Part shown: positions 11,750-24,221 of the stretch, piece after piece
Layout: the number at the start of each line of letters is the position of its first letter
Numbering within the stretch: the stretch's first letter is position 1
Origin: Gnetum montanum
Taxonomy: Eukaryota > Streptophyta > Gnetopsida > Gnetales > Gnetaceae
NCBI GenBank assembly: GCA_015680685.1
Contig: MNCI01006562.1
Span: forward strand, 1-64,000
Direction of reading: 5' to 3'
DNA: 64,000 nt
Translations under genes and position numbers: made by a program
Notes under the pieces: generated by a model
Databases searched by the model: none
What the model was told of the DNA's origin: nothing
The model's input: the letters and a program-made list of their open reading frames with translations, nothing else

Positions 11750-12560
11750 TGGCTTTTTTGCCAATTGAGCCTTAGGTTGGTTTCAACACATTACTTCAAC
11801 ACTTTCTCTAATCGATCCAATTCTTATTCAAGATCTGCTCCATAGGTGGAGATATCATCCATAAAAACCTCCACACCATTCCCTATTTGCTGCTAAAATA
11901 TACTAAGAACCAAACATTGAAATGTTGTTAAAGCATTGCACAAGCCAAACGACATCTGCCTATATGCAAAAGTCCCCCAAGGACTCGTGAATGTAGTTTT
12001 GGCTTGGTCTTTTGGTGCTATTTGGATTTGATTGTACCCACTATAACCATCTAGAGAACTATAATAACAATGTCCTGCAATGGTATCTAAGACTTGGTCA
12101 ATGAATGGCAATGGGAAATGATCTTTAAATGTTGTCATGTTTAATAGCCTAAAGTCTATACACACCCTCCATTTACCACCTTTTTTAGGCACAATGACCA
12201 ATGGACTAACCCATTCATTGTCAGCAATGGGGTAGATGAACGCCACCTTCAGAAGTTGTTCAATTTCTTTCTTAACTACTTGCTTAAGCTTTGGGTTTAG
12301 TCGTCTTTGTGGTTGTCGTTGAGGCTTCATAGAGGGGTAAGTGTAAATTCTATGTTGGCATATCCTAGGATCTATTTTGGTTAATTCAGGATATGACCAA
12401 GCAAAGAATTTTGACCATTTGTTTACCATTTTCAGTGGTCTTTCTTTTTGTTGAGGAGCGAGCTTAGCATTAATGATTATCAATTTTCCATTCTTGAGAA
12501 ATGCATACTCCATGCTGATGGGTAATGGTTTTAATTCAAGGGGTTCTCACTTAAACTCGT
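11750..12560 (-). pseudogene. A1 reverse transcriptase (broken)
   Basis: The 206-codon piece at 12,513-11,893 contains WVSPLVIVPKKGGKWRVCID, LLNMTTFKDHFPLPFID, LDGYSGYNQI and FAYRQMSFGLCNALTTFQ. The catalytic motif follows in another frame as VEVFMDDIS near 11,860. It would copy element RNA to DNA. Compared with A2, the polymerase motif FMDD is kept here, but a frameshift near 11,890 separates it from the fingers and palm. Confidence 0.85.
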
Positions 12561-12749
12561 TAGGGATTTCCAACTTCCCCTAGTTGATATTTTCGATGTT
12601 AGTACTTGAAAGTTGGCGATGGACTTGCTCTAATTCATCTATGCTATCGATATAGGCACAAGTCAAGCTCTCAGTTAGTTCTATGCATAAATTTTAATTA
12701 CTCTCTAAGTCAATTGTCAGCCATTGGGTGCCCTCCTATCTTGTGACTA

Positions 12750-13260
12750 CTGCATATAGGCATCTTTGTATGTTAGATTCTTGTGCACACTAGTTGTATG
12801 CAAGCAATGTTGAGTGTTGTACAAACTAGGAATTTTGCACGTAGTTGCACCCTATGTCATTGTATGCGATGCATGGGACTTTCTTCTTCTCAATCTTCCC
12901 AAATGCATTTTCTTTTGATATATCTAAGAAAAGATCATGTATTCCTAGGTGCACATCAATTGTGCTTAGCCATGCTCTTCCCATTATGATTGGGAAATTC
13001 CCCTTGCAGTTGTTAACTTGGATCACTAGGAAATTAGCTGGATACAACCACCCACAAACAATGGTGACAATGTCCTCCACAAGTCCCAATGGAATAGTGA
13101 TGGACTAGTTGGCCAACTATAAATGAATGTTACTCTTCTTTAGTGGAAGTAGGTTTCAGGCTTTATACATTTCCTAAGAGATCAAATTAACACTAGAAGG
13201 CTCATTTCCAGTGATTTGCAAATAAATAAGAGGACATCCATGATCAAAGAGTTTCCTAGG
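12750..13260 (-). pseudogene. A1 aspartic protease (broken)
   Basis: The piece at 13,089-12,826 reads YPANFLVI, then PIIMGRAWLSTIDVHLG, the C-terminal half of a retroviral-type protease. Upstream, SSVNLIS followed by EMYKALNLLP-like text (with a stop) marks the active-site region. The expected D(T/S)G triad is replaced by GNEP, so the catalytic residue seems lost. It lies between gag and RT as expected. Confidence 0.65.
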
Positions 13261-13449
13261 AAGATGACCAACTTTAATTAAATTAGTGATGACATGAGTT
13301 AACATGATAGTGTGCATTGAGTGTGGTTTTTGGTTCGAAGGAAGCTCCAAAGATTCAATTGATGATCAGGATTTTGGATAATTAGTTGCTTGTGGTTGTA
13401 AGAACTTGGTTGGACTATTGGTTCTAAAGAAAGGTCTCTTCTTTGATTG

Positions 13450-15260
13450 GTTATTCAAACCAACAGTAGGTTGAAGATTGATAGCCCTTGTAGCGTTACG
13501 TTGCTATGGCTGGGTATGAAGCTCGCCCTACATAGTTGGAGCATGTGGTAATGGAGTTGAGGGTGGAAAAGATGCAAACAGATGAGAAGGATAGTACATT
13601 TGTGAAGCATCACCCTTATAAGAAGAGGAAGTTCTATAGTACTCGAGGGTTTGGTAGTGAGGTTGAAAAACAACATGACTAGTAGAGTCACGTGAAGAGA
13701 TCGGCTGCTGAACGTAATACCCGTATGGATCAGGTTGATGGTAAAGGTATTATTGACGTGGTGGTGGAATTCCCCATGATTATGAATGTTGCCATTGTTG
13801 ATACTATTCATTCGGTTGTGTTGGAGCTCCACTCGAATAATATGTCAAGGGTTGGTGGAACTGCCGTGGGTTGCCTTGAGGATAAGGTAATCTTCTAGGT
13901 GTTTATTGTCTATTTATTTGTGGGTTTAGTGCATACACCCCAAACTCTTGCAGATGTGACACTACTGGGCAACATCCCTTAGGATGGTCATATTGGCAAA
14001 TCTCACATCCACCATCATCATCCATGTTTGAATCCAAAACCTCTTCAATGATGTCAACCTTGCCCTTACCCTTGTTACATGCATACTCAGCTTCTTTCTT
14101 TTTCTTTCTCTCTCGGTCACTACTTTGTTCTCTAGACTCCTTTGCTATTTTTAAGATAGTTTGAAATTTATCATCTAGAGAGTTCCACATTTGATCTACC
14201 TTTGCTGATACTTTTGATGAGAATTTTTGGATGGGCAAAGTCTTTTTATTCACCATCTCTTTAAGTGGTGACTCTTCTTCATCTTTGCAAAATCTAACTT
14301 CCTTCTTTTGGAGAGAAGGAACTTTATTGTACTCCTCTACACTTTTTCTTTTCCTTAACTCACCTTCTCCTTAGCAAATTGCTCTAACAATCTTTATATT
14401 TGATGGGCTTTGAGCTTGGATAGCCTTCCTTGGGCATAAGTCCCAAGGGTTCTTCATGTGTTGTACCTAAGCCCATCTATGAGATGGCGTAGTTGTTTCT
14501 TTTGCGAGTAACCATGGTTGGGGCAACAATGTAATAATGAATAATATTGGCCCATGGTAGCATCCAAAGGTTTGTGTCCTACTTGTTTCCATCCTTGGAT
14601 TTGCTTACGTAGGTAGAACACTTGGAAGTACATTTGATACTTATCATTGAATAGCTCCAATATGGTACTCCATCGACGAATGGATTTCGATTCTAAGGAT
14701 CGATACTAGCTTTCTGCTTCCTTGATCAGTGTTCATGGAAAAAAAATTTAGCTTTTTTCACTCATTTTCTATATTCTTCTAGGCACATGCATCGTGGAAT
14801 TCTTGTAAATGATTTTGAGGATCAACATTGTATCCCCCTTCAAATTGTGGGATGTTATTCATGTCTAGTCTTTTGATCCAACTATCTTTTTGGTGCCTTG
14901 TCGAAATACTAACAGCCTTTGCTATATTTAACATACTTTAGGTGGCGAGTAGGGATTCATTGTGATCATGATGCCTATGCTATTTTCTACTCTCCCTTAT
15001 TTTGTAATGTATCTCCTTGGAGTGCCCTCACCTCATTTCTCTACTATTTTGTTGGTGATTTCTATTTTGCCTACCATTGTCCTCATGATCTTACCCTCTA
15101 CGACTAGTTTTAGATCTCGAAGGAGAGGAGGAAGAAGATGATGAAGGTGAAGAGGAAGGTGGACTAGCACCATGATGATGGTTGCCACCTTCTCTTTAGT
15201 GGTTGTGACCTTGGTCGCAGTTACCTCAACTAAGGAGTCCGTGAGCCCCATAGTTGATTC
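13450..15260 (-). pseudogene. A1 gag (broken)
   Basis: Pieces of a capsid gene: an N-terminal part near 15,251-15,110, FEGGYNVDPQNHLQEFHDAC near 14,840, then MELFNDKYQ and HCCPNHGYSQKKQLRHLIDG (14,660-14,454), and a lysine- and glutamate-rich region (14,256-13,903). The pattern resembles Athila-type Gag as I remember it. Many stops and shifts break it. Part of the region (14,910-15,110) reads open on the plus strand too, which I treat as a shadow. Confidence 0.6.
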
Positions 15261-15439
15261 AATGAAATTGGGGTCAAATGAAAGCTTAAAAGATCAAGAA
15301 TAATATGAAATCATGAGAAGAGGGTGTTGAAGTTCATAAATTTGAGAAAATGAAGAAAAATTAATTTAATGGATGAATGTAATGAAAGATTAAGGAGTAC
15401 TAATTGGTTTACACAATAGAAAATATCAAATATAGGATT

Positions 15440-16600
15440 GTAGCGATGTTAAAGGTAAGGAACCCTAACTAATTAAGCTAAAAGCTATGCAAGTGGGTCC
15501 TCCCCATAGCAGGTTCATGCCCTTTTTGCCCTTGAATAACCTCAACTAAGGAGTTTGTGAGCCCCATAGTCAATTTAATGATTATGATAAGTTAAGGACC
15601 AACCTGAAAGAATCCACTTAAGAATCCCAACACATCAAACTAAGACATAGAGCATAACATAGAACCTAGTAGTGAGGTAAGTTATGATAGCATAGATGGA
15701 TGATAAAGAAGGTGAAATGGAGTTCCAAATTAAGGTCATAAGAATTCCCTTGTGGAATTGGTGGTTAAAATAACTTGAGAAGTTCCATCTTGAGTCTAGA
15801 CCAAAATCATCTACTTTCAATAACTTCACATCATCACTCTAAGATCGATCCACCCACCCGAGACATAAGAGTGCTTCCACAAAACAACCACCATTCCACA
15901 AAGAGAAGAACAAAGAAGTAGGAAGTGAGAGAGAGAGAGGCTATTAGTTAGAGGGGACCTTTAGGCATAGTGCTATTCAAGTCCCATAACTAGTTCTTAT
16001 AGCCCTTTTATTTGTTCAAGGGGTGTATTTTGAATTCCCATTGTTTTTGTATTTTTTTGAAATGGGAACCACATCATGCAAGGACCTATTTGTGTCCAAG
16101 GGGTGTGCTTTGAATTCCCATTGCTTTTTCTCTTTGTTTTTTTTGAATGGGAACCACACCAAGCAACAACATTATTATGACTTCCTTCAATGGTTGGTGT
16201 GGAGCGGTAAGAAGTCTGTGAGAAATAATCAAGTACTCAAGCAAGAAGAACAAGACAAAGTGTATTGAATTCCCTTGAAGTTACACCCTTTATAAACCTT
16301 TGTATTCTTCCTAATTCTGGAACTATCAAGGTCATTGATTAATTAAAAGTTTCTTTAATGAAAAGGAATCTCAAATTCCCAAAATAAGAAAAACCATAGA
16401 GTTCATTGGATGGGAAAATGATTGCCTGTTCCATGAAAAATAAACCATCTCAAAGTCATCAAAGATTAGAATTCAAAAATAGAAACCCCACACACATTAA
16501 GCACATACCATCATTAGTAAGATGCAATAGTAGCATTGTGTCTTGTGACAATAAAGTGAATTTATCAGCAAAAATGAGAAAATATCACACTTAAACAAAA
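15440..16600 (-). repeat. LTR shared by A1 (as 5' LTR) and A2 (as 3' LTR)
   Basis: Homologous to the A1 3' LTR at 8545-9500. A1 gag lies on its left and the integrase 3' end of the second copy A2 on its right, both on the minus strand. One LTR therefore serves two element bodies in tandem, as after recombination between LTRs. The phrase CTCAACTAAGGAG with GTGAGCCCCATAG is also present at 15,228-15,254 in A1 gag, a local duplication. Confidence 0.6.
16014..16170 (+). repeat. About 80 bp tandem duplication inside the A LTR
   Basis: The block CAAGGGGTGTGCTTTGAATT ... GGGAACCACACC occurs twice in a row here, starting near 16,014 and 16,094, but once in the left LTR (near 9031). The copies differ at several bases, so the duplication is not recent. 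Confidence 0.8.
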
Positions 16601-16719
16601 AAAAAAGTATTATATAAGAAAGTGTAAAATAATTAAGAGAGTTAAAAGTACTAAAAATGCTATAAAGTTAGAAAAATTCGAAAATAAAAAATTTGTAAAA
16701 TCAAACATGTGAAAAACAA

Positions 16720-17722
16720 AAAGGTAGAAAAAATGAGAGGCCATGGTAATGGTAAGCACAGATGACCGTCTCCCCCATGATTGAGTTGGAGGGAGGAGAT
16801 CCAAAAAATAGAATGTGGGTGTCCATTTAGTGAGGCAATAGTTACACTAGCCTATCTTAGTTCTAGGGATGGTTTGACTTGTTGAATATTGACCAATTTC
16901 TTTTTATTTGGGTTGTCAAGTTTCTAAATTATCATGGCCTTAGAGGGAAAGGTTTGATCAATTACATAAGGTCCCTCCCACAATGTTTGAAATTTTGTCT
17001 TTTAGGGTACATGTGTGGGATTCCAGTAAAGAACTTTATCTTTGGGTTGAAGTTTTACTTTCCTGATTCTAAGGTCATGACGTTTCTTATTGAATGCCTT
17101 GTGCACCTCATTTAAGGATAGGACCACTAATTGATTTTCATCTAGCACATTTAGATTAATCAATATTTCCTTCTATGATAGACTTAAGTTAAGATTTAAT
17201 TCATAGGTTGTTGAGAGTATATAGAGCTTGGATTGAATTAGGAACATTGGAAGCTTTCCGTACACTAACTTGTAGGGAGAATATCCAATAGGAAGTTTCC
17301 AAGTTGAATGATAAGCCTAGGGAGCATCATTAAGTTTTGTACTCTAGTACTTCTTATATTTGCTAATGGTTTGCATTAGTATTTTTGTAATCTCCCGATT
17401 AGCTACCTTTGCTTGACTATTGGCTTGGGGGTGGTCAGGTGTTGTTAATTTATGTTCTACCCCTAAGTGTTGCATTAATTTTCTAAATGTGGCACTTGTG
17501 AAATATGTCCCATTATCAGAAATTAGTGAAAGTGGAACCCCAAACTTATTGACAATATTTTGTTTTATAAATTTGGTAGCAGTGGATGATGTACAATTAG
17601 TAATGTCTGTTACTTCAGCCCATTTTGTGTAGTAGTTAACTGGTACTATAATATACACCTTCTTGTTAGACATGAATGTGATGGAACCCATGAAGTTGAT
17701 GCCCCATATGTCAAAAGGCTCT
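16720..17722 (-). pseudogene. Element A2 integrase, C-terminal part
   Basis: The left half of an Athila-like element cut by B1. The 138-codon piece read from 17,757 shows PFDIWGINFMG, SLISDNGTYF and PDHPQANSQAKVANRE, so the catalytic positions read N, D, K instead of D, D, E and the copy was dead or has since mutated. Its C-terminal part continues to about 16,760 and matches A1 at 9640-9960. The missing N-terminal half resumes at 56,251. Reading into 17,723-17,757 is reading into the inserted LTR. Confidence 0.8.
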
Positions 17723-19270
17723 TGAAACATCACCAAATTTTGGCAATAGCATTTCAATGGTAAATTTGTGTAAGTGTCACCACAAGGAAAATTTTTTCTA
17801 AGTGCTTGGCCTATGATCCCATTGCTGCGGCTACACTCTTGAGCGCAGCTAGTGTAGCATGCAACATAGAACCATATCTACAAAATTTTTTAAGTGTCAA
17901 ATAGTAGCTACAGAAATTTTTCTGTCTTGCTATGTTCACATTCCTCTTACTACACTCTTCAGTGTAACAAGTATAGTAGCATTTTGGTCCCCAGTTTACA
18001 CTAGTGCCAAGCCAAAAGTTGTCAAGCTAGCTCAGCATGGAAGAGATATTTGGTAGATTTTCTAACTCCTAAAGCTATCCCTCTGGCTATGCTCTTGAGC
18101 ATAGTTATCATAGTAAGAGCAAAGATTGCATTTTTTGCTAGATTTTTCTAAGTGTCCATGCTATGCTCTATCCCATCTTGCTATGCTCATTAGTGTAGTA
18201 AGAGTAGCAGCATTAGACTTCAAGTTTTTCTTTTTTGTAAAATCTACCTAATTGTTATGTTACGCTCCAAAGTGTAGCTAGTGTAGCAATAAGGAATTGC
18301 CTCCAAAAGCTTCTAGAGCTTAACATAGGTCTTCATTCAAGCTCTAGCACTCCTTCAGCAAGTAGGATCAACAACTTGCACTCTTTTTGTACCCCTTTCA
18401 TGTCCCAAAATTGTACCTATGCTAAATCCCACTTAAAAGAGGGAAGAATGTAGTCTTGGAGTGTAGCCTCCAAATTGCACTATTTTGCACTATTTACAGG
18501 TACATTATAGTCTTGGCACATGTAGTGTTAGCAATGTAGCCATAGTGGAGCATACAAGAGCATAGCATTAGTTGCTCCAGTGGGAGCATAGCAAAGGTTA
18601 GTGTGGCCCCACCTACCCCTTCTTCACGTGACACTTAATCTACACTTCATGCTAACCTTACACCTATAAATATCCTTGCATTCTAAACTCTAAGGGTTGG
18701 AAATTCATTTTAGTGATGGGAATTTGAGGCATTTGGCTAGCAAATCCAAGAAGTAGTTGGCATCTTAGAGCACCACTTGGCACTTGAAGCACCTTGAGCA
18801 CCCTGTATAATAGAGTGTATTAGCACCTTGGCAAGACCTTTGCATCCCACTCATCACTGTGGTACATCACAAGCCTGCAAGACACTGTGGCAACCAATCT
18901 AGCAGGCATGGACCTTGCAGTGGACATTAATATTCATCCTAGGACACCCCAAAGACTCTGGCTATGCTACTACTACATCTATTTGTACACCACATACCTC
19001 CATAAAGCTCATTTGTAATTGCTACACTCCTCATTTGGGGTGGTACCAGTCTTTCTTTCTCTCAAACTTCATTGCAATTTAAGCATTTCCTTTGTTGTAT
19101 CTTAGGCATTTTCTTTGACATTCAGTATTGCATCTACCTTTTTCACTATTCTACACATTTTTTTTGCACACTTACACCATCGTTCTCATGCCAGGGAACC
19201 TTGCTACACTTAGGCTTAGTGGAGCTCGGTATTGTTGAGAATAATATTAGTGCTCACATTTTTTGGCTAG
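17723..19270 (+). repeat. B1 5' LTR, truncated at its 3' end
   Basis: Starts TGAAACATCACCAAATTTTG and aligns with 54,473-56,064, the first 1.6 kb of the 3' LTR. The last 185 bases of the 3' LTR (from about 56,065) and the primer-binding site have no match here; sequence jumps from TTTTTTGGCTAG to the gag leader. The words GTGTAGC and GCGTAGC are scattered through it. Confidence 0.8.
18664..18672 (+). promoter_or_regulatory. TATA box of B1 5' LTR
   Basis: CTATAAATA, with CCTTGCATTC downstream. The matching position in the 3' LTR reads CTATATATAA (55,458-55,467). It would start the element transcript about 30 bases downstream. Confidence 0.6.
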
Positions 19271-19880
19271 TGGTTGTCTCACATGCTCTTTGCACCTCCA
19301 TTACTAGCTTTGAGCTAGCGTAGATGTGACACCCCTATGGTTATCTATGATCCCATTTGTGTAGATTGGTCCTAATTATCAGTTCCCTTGGAACCTTGCA
19401 GGACAAAAGCCAAAGTGTATCTCTCACACTTGGACCCTAAACTCTGTGTGCTAGGAAGAGCATAGCTTGTCCTCAGCATAGGAGTGTAGTAGTATAGCAC
19501 CAGAGTTAGACATTTTTCTAGTAGCACTCATAGACTTAGTTTTTGTTTTAGCATTTCTATACTTAGTCATTTTCAACAATCATTATACTTAATCGCTTCT
19601 TTTTTTTGCATTGCACCTTTTGCATTTTCTCATAGTAGCATGAATCCCGAAGTGTCTTTAGCCTCTACCTTAGGCATGGTCATTGTCAAACTTGTTTAGT
19701 AGGAATTTACAATTGACATCCCTAGAGCTAGGAGTTCCATCTTCATGAGAAGGTAATTCCTCAGGCTCCATAACCAATCTCCTAAGCACATGGTGCTCAA
19801 CAAAGATAAATAAAACTTCTTTTGTGTGAAGCTCTAGGTAAGCATTCCCTTAGATCACCAAGAGTTGGATGTAAAGCAAG
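19271..19880 (+). other. B1 gag leader
   Basis: Shares AGCGTAGATGTGACACCC and the following GTGTAGATTGGTC with the B2 leader (minus strand, about 44,625-44,570), so it is conserved noncoding or N-terminal sequence between primer site and gag. The primer site itself is missing from B1. Confidence 0.55.
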
Positions 19881-21900
19881 GTTATGAACTTGTACATCAG
19901 AATAAGAGGGAGTACTTCCCTACCCCTAATAATCTCATCTTCCTCATTGAGACCTTTCGGTGGATGCTTGATTAACTCATCTAATTGAGTGGGTCAAATG
20001 AGCATGATGTAGCAATTGACTATGAGGAGCCCCTATAGGATGGGCAAGAGGAATTTGAGGCTTACTCAAAAAGCGAGAATTCCTTTCATGTCTTTTTCCT
20101 ACCACCCACCTCTAATGTCGCTCCTTCATAGTCTTAGTTGTCTGCCTTCTTTGAAGCAACAACATCTTCCTTGTCACCACCTAGGTTGACACCCATTGTG
20201 GTAAGCCATCAAGCACATACATATTAGGGTTTAAGGCTATCTATTACCTTATCGTTTATGGTCTCGGCATAATCTGTGCAATTCTCTATGTCGGCATCCG
20301 TGATGTCAACCTAACCCTATGTACACATGGTGCTAATGTCCCAGCCACATATGAGTGAGGTGTCGTATGTCCCACCTTTTTCTTTGGTGCTCCCTACGAT
20401 AGCCCAAGCTACAACCATGTGGTGGGGTCCTACCTTCGTGCCCTAGGCACAACACATGCAATAGTAGAATGTGCGAGAGCCTTTACAACAACACATTCAA
20501 CAGGCATCCTACATGGTTGCATAGCCCATAGCAAGATCATGGACCATGCCAATAGCAGAGGAGGCTGCATAAAGCTAGTCGCACCCACACCGAGATTGGA
20601 TCAAGCATTCTAGCTCATTTAGACACTCACTAAAGAGGTCATATGATTTAAGGCCACTTCTTTTGATATAGTCCAAGTGATAGACTTCTATTAGGATGAT
20701 CTCATTAGTCCTGTTGTCCCATCACTGACCTTACCTCCTAGTGTTCAGCTTCCCTAGTTCATCAAATATAATGGTGAAGGGGACCCCCATGCCCATCTAG
20801 TGATCTTTTAGTCTAAGTGCCTTATGTTGTAGGCATTTCCACATGTGATCATTTGTGTATTTGCCATGTCCCTAACAAGCAAGGTGCTAGACTAGTATTG
20901 CATGCTCCCTAGGGCCTCTATATCTTTGTTGGAGGATTTGCTTAGCCAATTTGTCACTCACTTCAAGTACAACTTGAAGCTTGAGGCAACCTTGGATCAA
21001 CTCATATAGATCAAGCAAGGCCACTTGAGCCTATTCAAAAGTTCATCCAACGATGGAGCATTGCAATTAATGAAATCCATGAGCCTATCATGGAAACTCA
21101 CCTACTAGCCATTTTCAAAGATATAGTTAATGATTTCATTAGGTCAAAACTATACTATCTTTCCCTGCACTCCTTTAGCCAAGCATTCGCTCAAACAAAG
21201 AGCATTTAGGATGTGGCAGAAGCGAGTAAGGATCTGGCCTACATGGCCTATAAGAATGTCCACACAAGGAAAGATAAGGAGAAGGGTAGGGCAACAACAA
21301 CTATTGTAGTAGAGGCCAATGAGGCCAAGTCAAACAATGCCAAACAAAAGGCTAAGGCAATGAAGGCCCCAGCTAACAGCAAGGCAAGTAGCTCTAACAC
21401 TACGGTGACTAACCAACCTGCAACATTGATGGCTATAGGGCAAGCTATCCCAAGGCCAAACTTTGAATGCAAGGACCACTCAAAGTATAGACTATTTCCC
21501 ATCAAGCCATTGAAAATTTTGGGGCAATTGCTTAGTGTTGGGCATATCAAGTACAAGTAAATATCTAAAGATGCTCATAAGCATCATGATTGCTACTGCG
21601 AGCTCCTTAGAAATCCATTAGTAGTTGCACTAGATGAGCCTCTGGTCCCAAAACACTTCAGTTTGGACCGATTTTCCCACTATCATTAATTGCCTAGCCC
21701 TAACATAAACTTCTGCATGGCCTTACGGGATGACATAAAACACATGATTGACCAAGGCCAACTAGTTCTTGATTCAACCAACCTAGTTTGCCCAAAAAAT
21801 CAATCAATGAAGGCCTACAAAGACCCTCTTAATTCAAGTAGTGTAGGCTATGTCATCAAAGCCATTAGCATTGATGATGACATAGGATCGACATGAGATC
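19880..21900 (+). pseudogene. B1 gag (broken)
   Basis: Capsid-like text in pieces: PQFIKYNGEGDPHAHL with a stop at Q (about 20,755), LLSQFVTHFKYNLKLEATLD (about 20,935-20,995), LAYMAYKNVHTRKDKEK (21,236-21,290), and the nucleic-acid-binding end with KAYKDPLNSSSVGYVIKAI (21,809-21,866). The same motifs occur in order in B2 and B3. Decoded stops are mostly TAG in place of Gln or Trp. The zinc-knuckle region near 21,660-21,720 is eroded. Confidence 0.75.
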
Positions 21901-22374
21901 CATTTGTGGTTCATGTGTGCTCTAACAACATTAGGGCATCTTCAACGTCCATTAGTCTAAGGATCACTTTTGTTATCAAAGCACCACTTAGGGCACCCAT
22001 AACAACCTTTGTGATTAGGGCCTCGCAACACATTGTGGTGACTGGAACCTAGATACCCTTTGTTATTAGGGTGCTGTAATATATAAACCCTTTATTGAGG
22101 CTAGTGGTGGGAACTACGATAGGCCCTGCTCTCCTAAGGCCTCATCCCACATATAACACCAAGTAATCAAGGTGGTAGCTTGGGAGGCCACATGAGCACC
22201 TCACCGACTGAATGATGAGGAAATGCATGGTGTGAGGTTTTCCTAAGCTCATCCCCTTGTTTTCTATTCCTATGACCACATCAGTTGAAGCCACTACCGC
22301 AAGTGATCAACAACCAAGCATTGAGGCTCACTGGTAGGCAAAAAAAAATAAGCCCAAACCTCCTCCCTAAGAGA

Positions 22375-23347
22375 TATACCTTTTGGATTGCATGGAAGAG
22401 ATGAAGGCTAACAAGGCAACTGATAGTGATAAGGACTTTCTAGATACATTGGCATAAGTCACACAGGCTCTAAAATAAAAAAATACAACCTTGAGCCTGT
22501 ACAACTTGGTGATAACCTCCTCTGCTCATTGTGAGGCACTAGTTCACATGTTGGCCTTCATTCTTATCAAAGAGGACATTCCAATGGATTAACAAGCCAT
22601 CCACGCTATGCTGCTTTCCCCTTCGCCTCAAGAATCGAGCCCAATGGCTCTAGCATTTCGTGATGAGGCAATGAAGGTCCATCTTGAAAAGGGTTAGGTT
22701 ACCACTGCATTAATGTTTATAACTATCTACGTAGGGCAATGCAAGATTCGCAAGGTGCATGTTGATGAAGGGGTAATGACTAATGTCATCCCATTCCTAG
22801 TCATTGACAAACTTAGTTTGGTTGACCAAATCCAGGTCACAAATATGACATGCCTCAAGTCCTTTAATAGGTCATGCATTGTCATGAGGGGAATGGTCAC
22901 AATAGCATTTGTGGTAGGGGATCAATTCCCCACTATGACCAAATTCATTGTCGTCAAGGAGATGCCTCAGTTCAACTTGATTTTGGAAAGGCCCTGGCTA
23001 GCCCAATTACAGGCTATCTCCTCACCCATTCACCAAGAGATCCACCTTTTATACAAGGGTGGAGAATTGATCATACATGGTGATAACTCGATCCCTCCAA
23101 CCAAGAACAACATTGACACAAACCAAGGATTAGAGGTAGAGTTCCCTGATGACACACTGCCTGTGGAGGACAAGAGTCAACATTGTCTAGTAAACCCATC
23201 TAAAGAGCCAAAAGAGGCTGCTACCCTCCTTGCGAAAGCTCTATGGGAAAAATTGTCCTTAGGAATCAATGATGAAGGTATAGGTGAATATCGCCTTGTG
23301 TTGCTTAGGCCCTATGCACCCCCTAACCCACATTAGGTTAGGAAATG
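22375..23347 (+). pseudogene. B1 aspartic protease (broken)
   Basis: Conserved text runs from LSLYNLVITSSAHCEALVHM through VHVDEGVMTNVIPF (22,758-22,799), then VGDQFPTMTKFIV, FNLILERPWLAQL and SSPIHQEIHLLYKGGELIIH. In B2 and B3 the active site reads VDDGA; here it is VDEGV, so the glycine stays but the second acidic residue is changed. The frame meets TAG at 23,334 and TGA at 23,345. In B2 the frame also stops just after this point, so gag-pro appears to end here rather than run into RT. Confidence 0.8.
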
Positions 23348-23479
23348 ACTACATGGCTAAGGTACTCCCTTAGTACAACATGTGTTAGGCACCTACTTGC
23401 CCTCGATTTTTTGCATGCTCCATTAGCCTTTGCTTACATAGTTACATTCTACATGGTTGCTTGTGTTTTGCATTAAACA

Positions 23480-23960
23480 AACACATGGATCGATAAGGCC
23501 TTAAACTAACATGTGGCCTGAAAAGACCTTAAACTAACATGTGGCCTAAAAAGGCCCTAAACTAGCCTACAACTTGAAAAGGCCTTAAATTAGTGCATGG
23601 CTTGACATGGGCTAATACTAGCAACATCTTTCTTCCATTGCATGGCCCACCATGATCTTAAATTGACAACCCTTCTTGCATCGCTATGGCTGAAAAAGGC
23701 CTTAAACTAGTGTACAGCCTGCCATGGCCTAAAACTAGCACCTTGTGGACCACCACAGCCCAAAATTGGCAATCATTTCCTTTCATTTGTGGCCCAATAT
23801 GGCCTTAAACTAGCAATCACTATGGCCTGCATGGCCCTAAACTAATAACTGCTATAGCTTGAAATGGCCTTAAACTAGCAATCATTGTGGCCCAAAATGA
23901 CCTTAATCTAGCAATGTCCCTTTTGCCATGGCCTTAAACTAGCATGGGGTTCACAAGGGG
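23480..23960 (+). repeat. B1 array 1: GGCCTTAAACTAGCA repeats
   Basis: About a dozen imperfect copies of GGCCTTAAACTAGCA with spacers of 10-40 bases such as ATGTGGCCTGAAAA. It lies between protease and the 3' end of the antisense gene. Related arrays occur at five other places in B1 and B2. Confidence 0.85.
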
Positions 23961-24221
23961 CCTAATCACATGAACTAATTGTATTATCCATGTTAAACAA
24001 GCAGTGACATAGACATGAAGCGTCATATATAATCCTCATTGTAAAAAGCATAAGTTCTATGATATCTCTATTAGTAGGAATACATAGCATGACCATGGGA
24101 CAAAAATGACCAAAGTGCAAAATTTCCTAACAATAGGGCTACATCAAGTCAGCTTAGCCGATGGTGTTTGGCGGGGGTTGAGGTTCCTCCTTGTCCTCCT
24201 GCTCTATTATTTTGTTAGGGC

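Larger units (their letters stand above)
8545..16600 (-). mobile_element. Element A1: decayed Athila-like Ty3/gypsy retrotransposon
   Basis: Reading right to left on the minus strand, the order is LTR, gag, protease, RT, RNase H, integrase, LTR. That is the Ty3/gypsy order, with integrase after RNase H. RT text such as HFPLPFIDQVLDTIAGHCYY and the GYSGYNQIQIAP motif resemble Athila-group RTs as I remember them. The end segments 8545-9500 and 15,440-16,600 are homologous to each other. Exact LTR ends, target duplication and primer site could not be fixed by eye. Every gene has stops or frameshifts. Confidence 0.75.

Noticed and set aside
23480-23960. Regularly spaced repeats resembling a CRISPR array
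   Set aside because: Units are imperfect, spacing is irregular, the setting is a plant retrotransposon and there are no cas genes.
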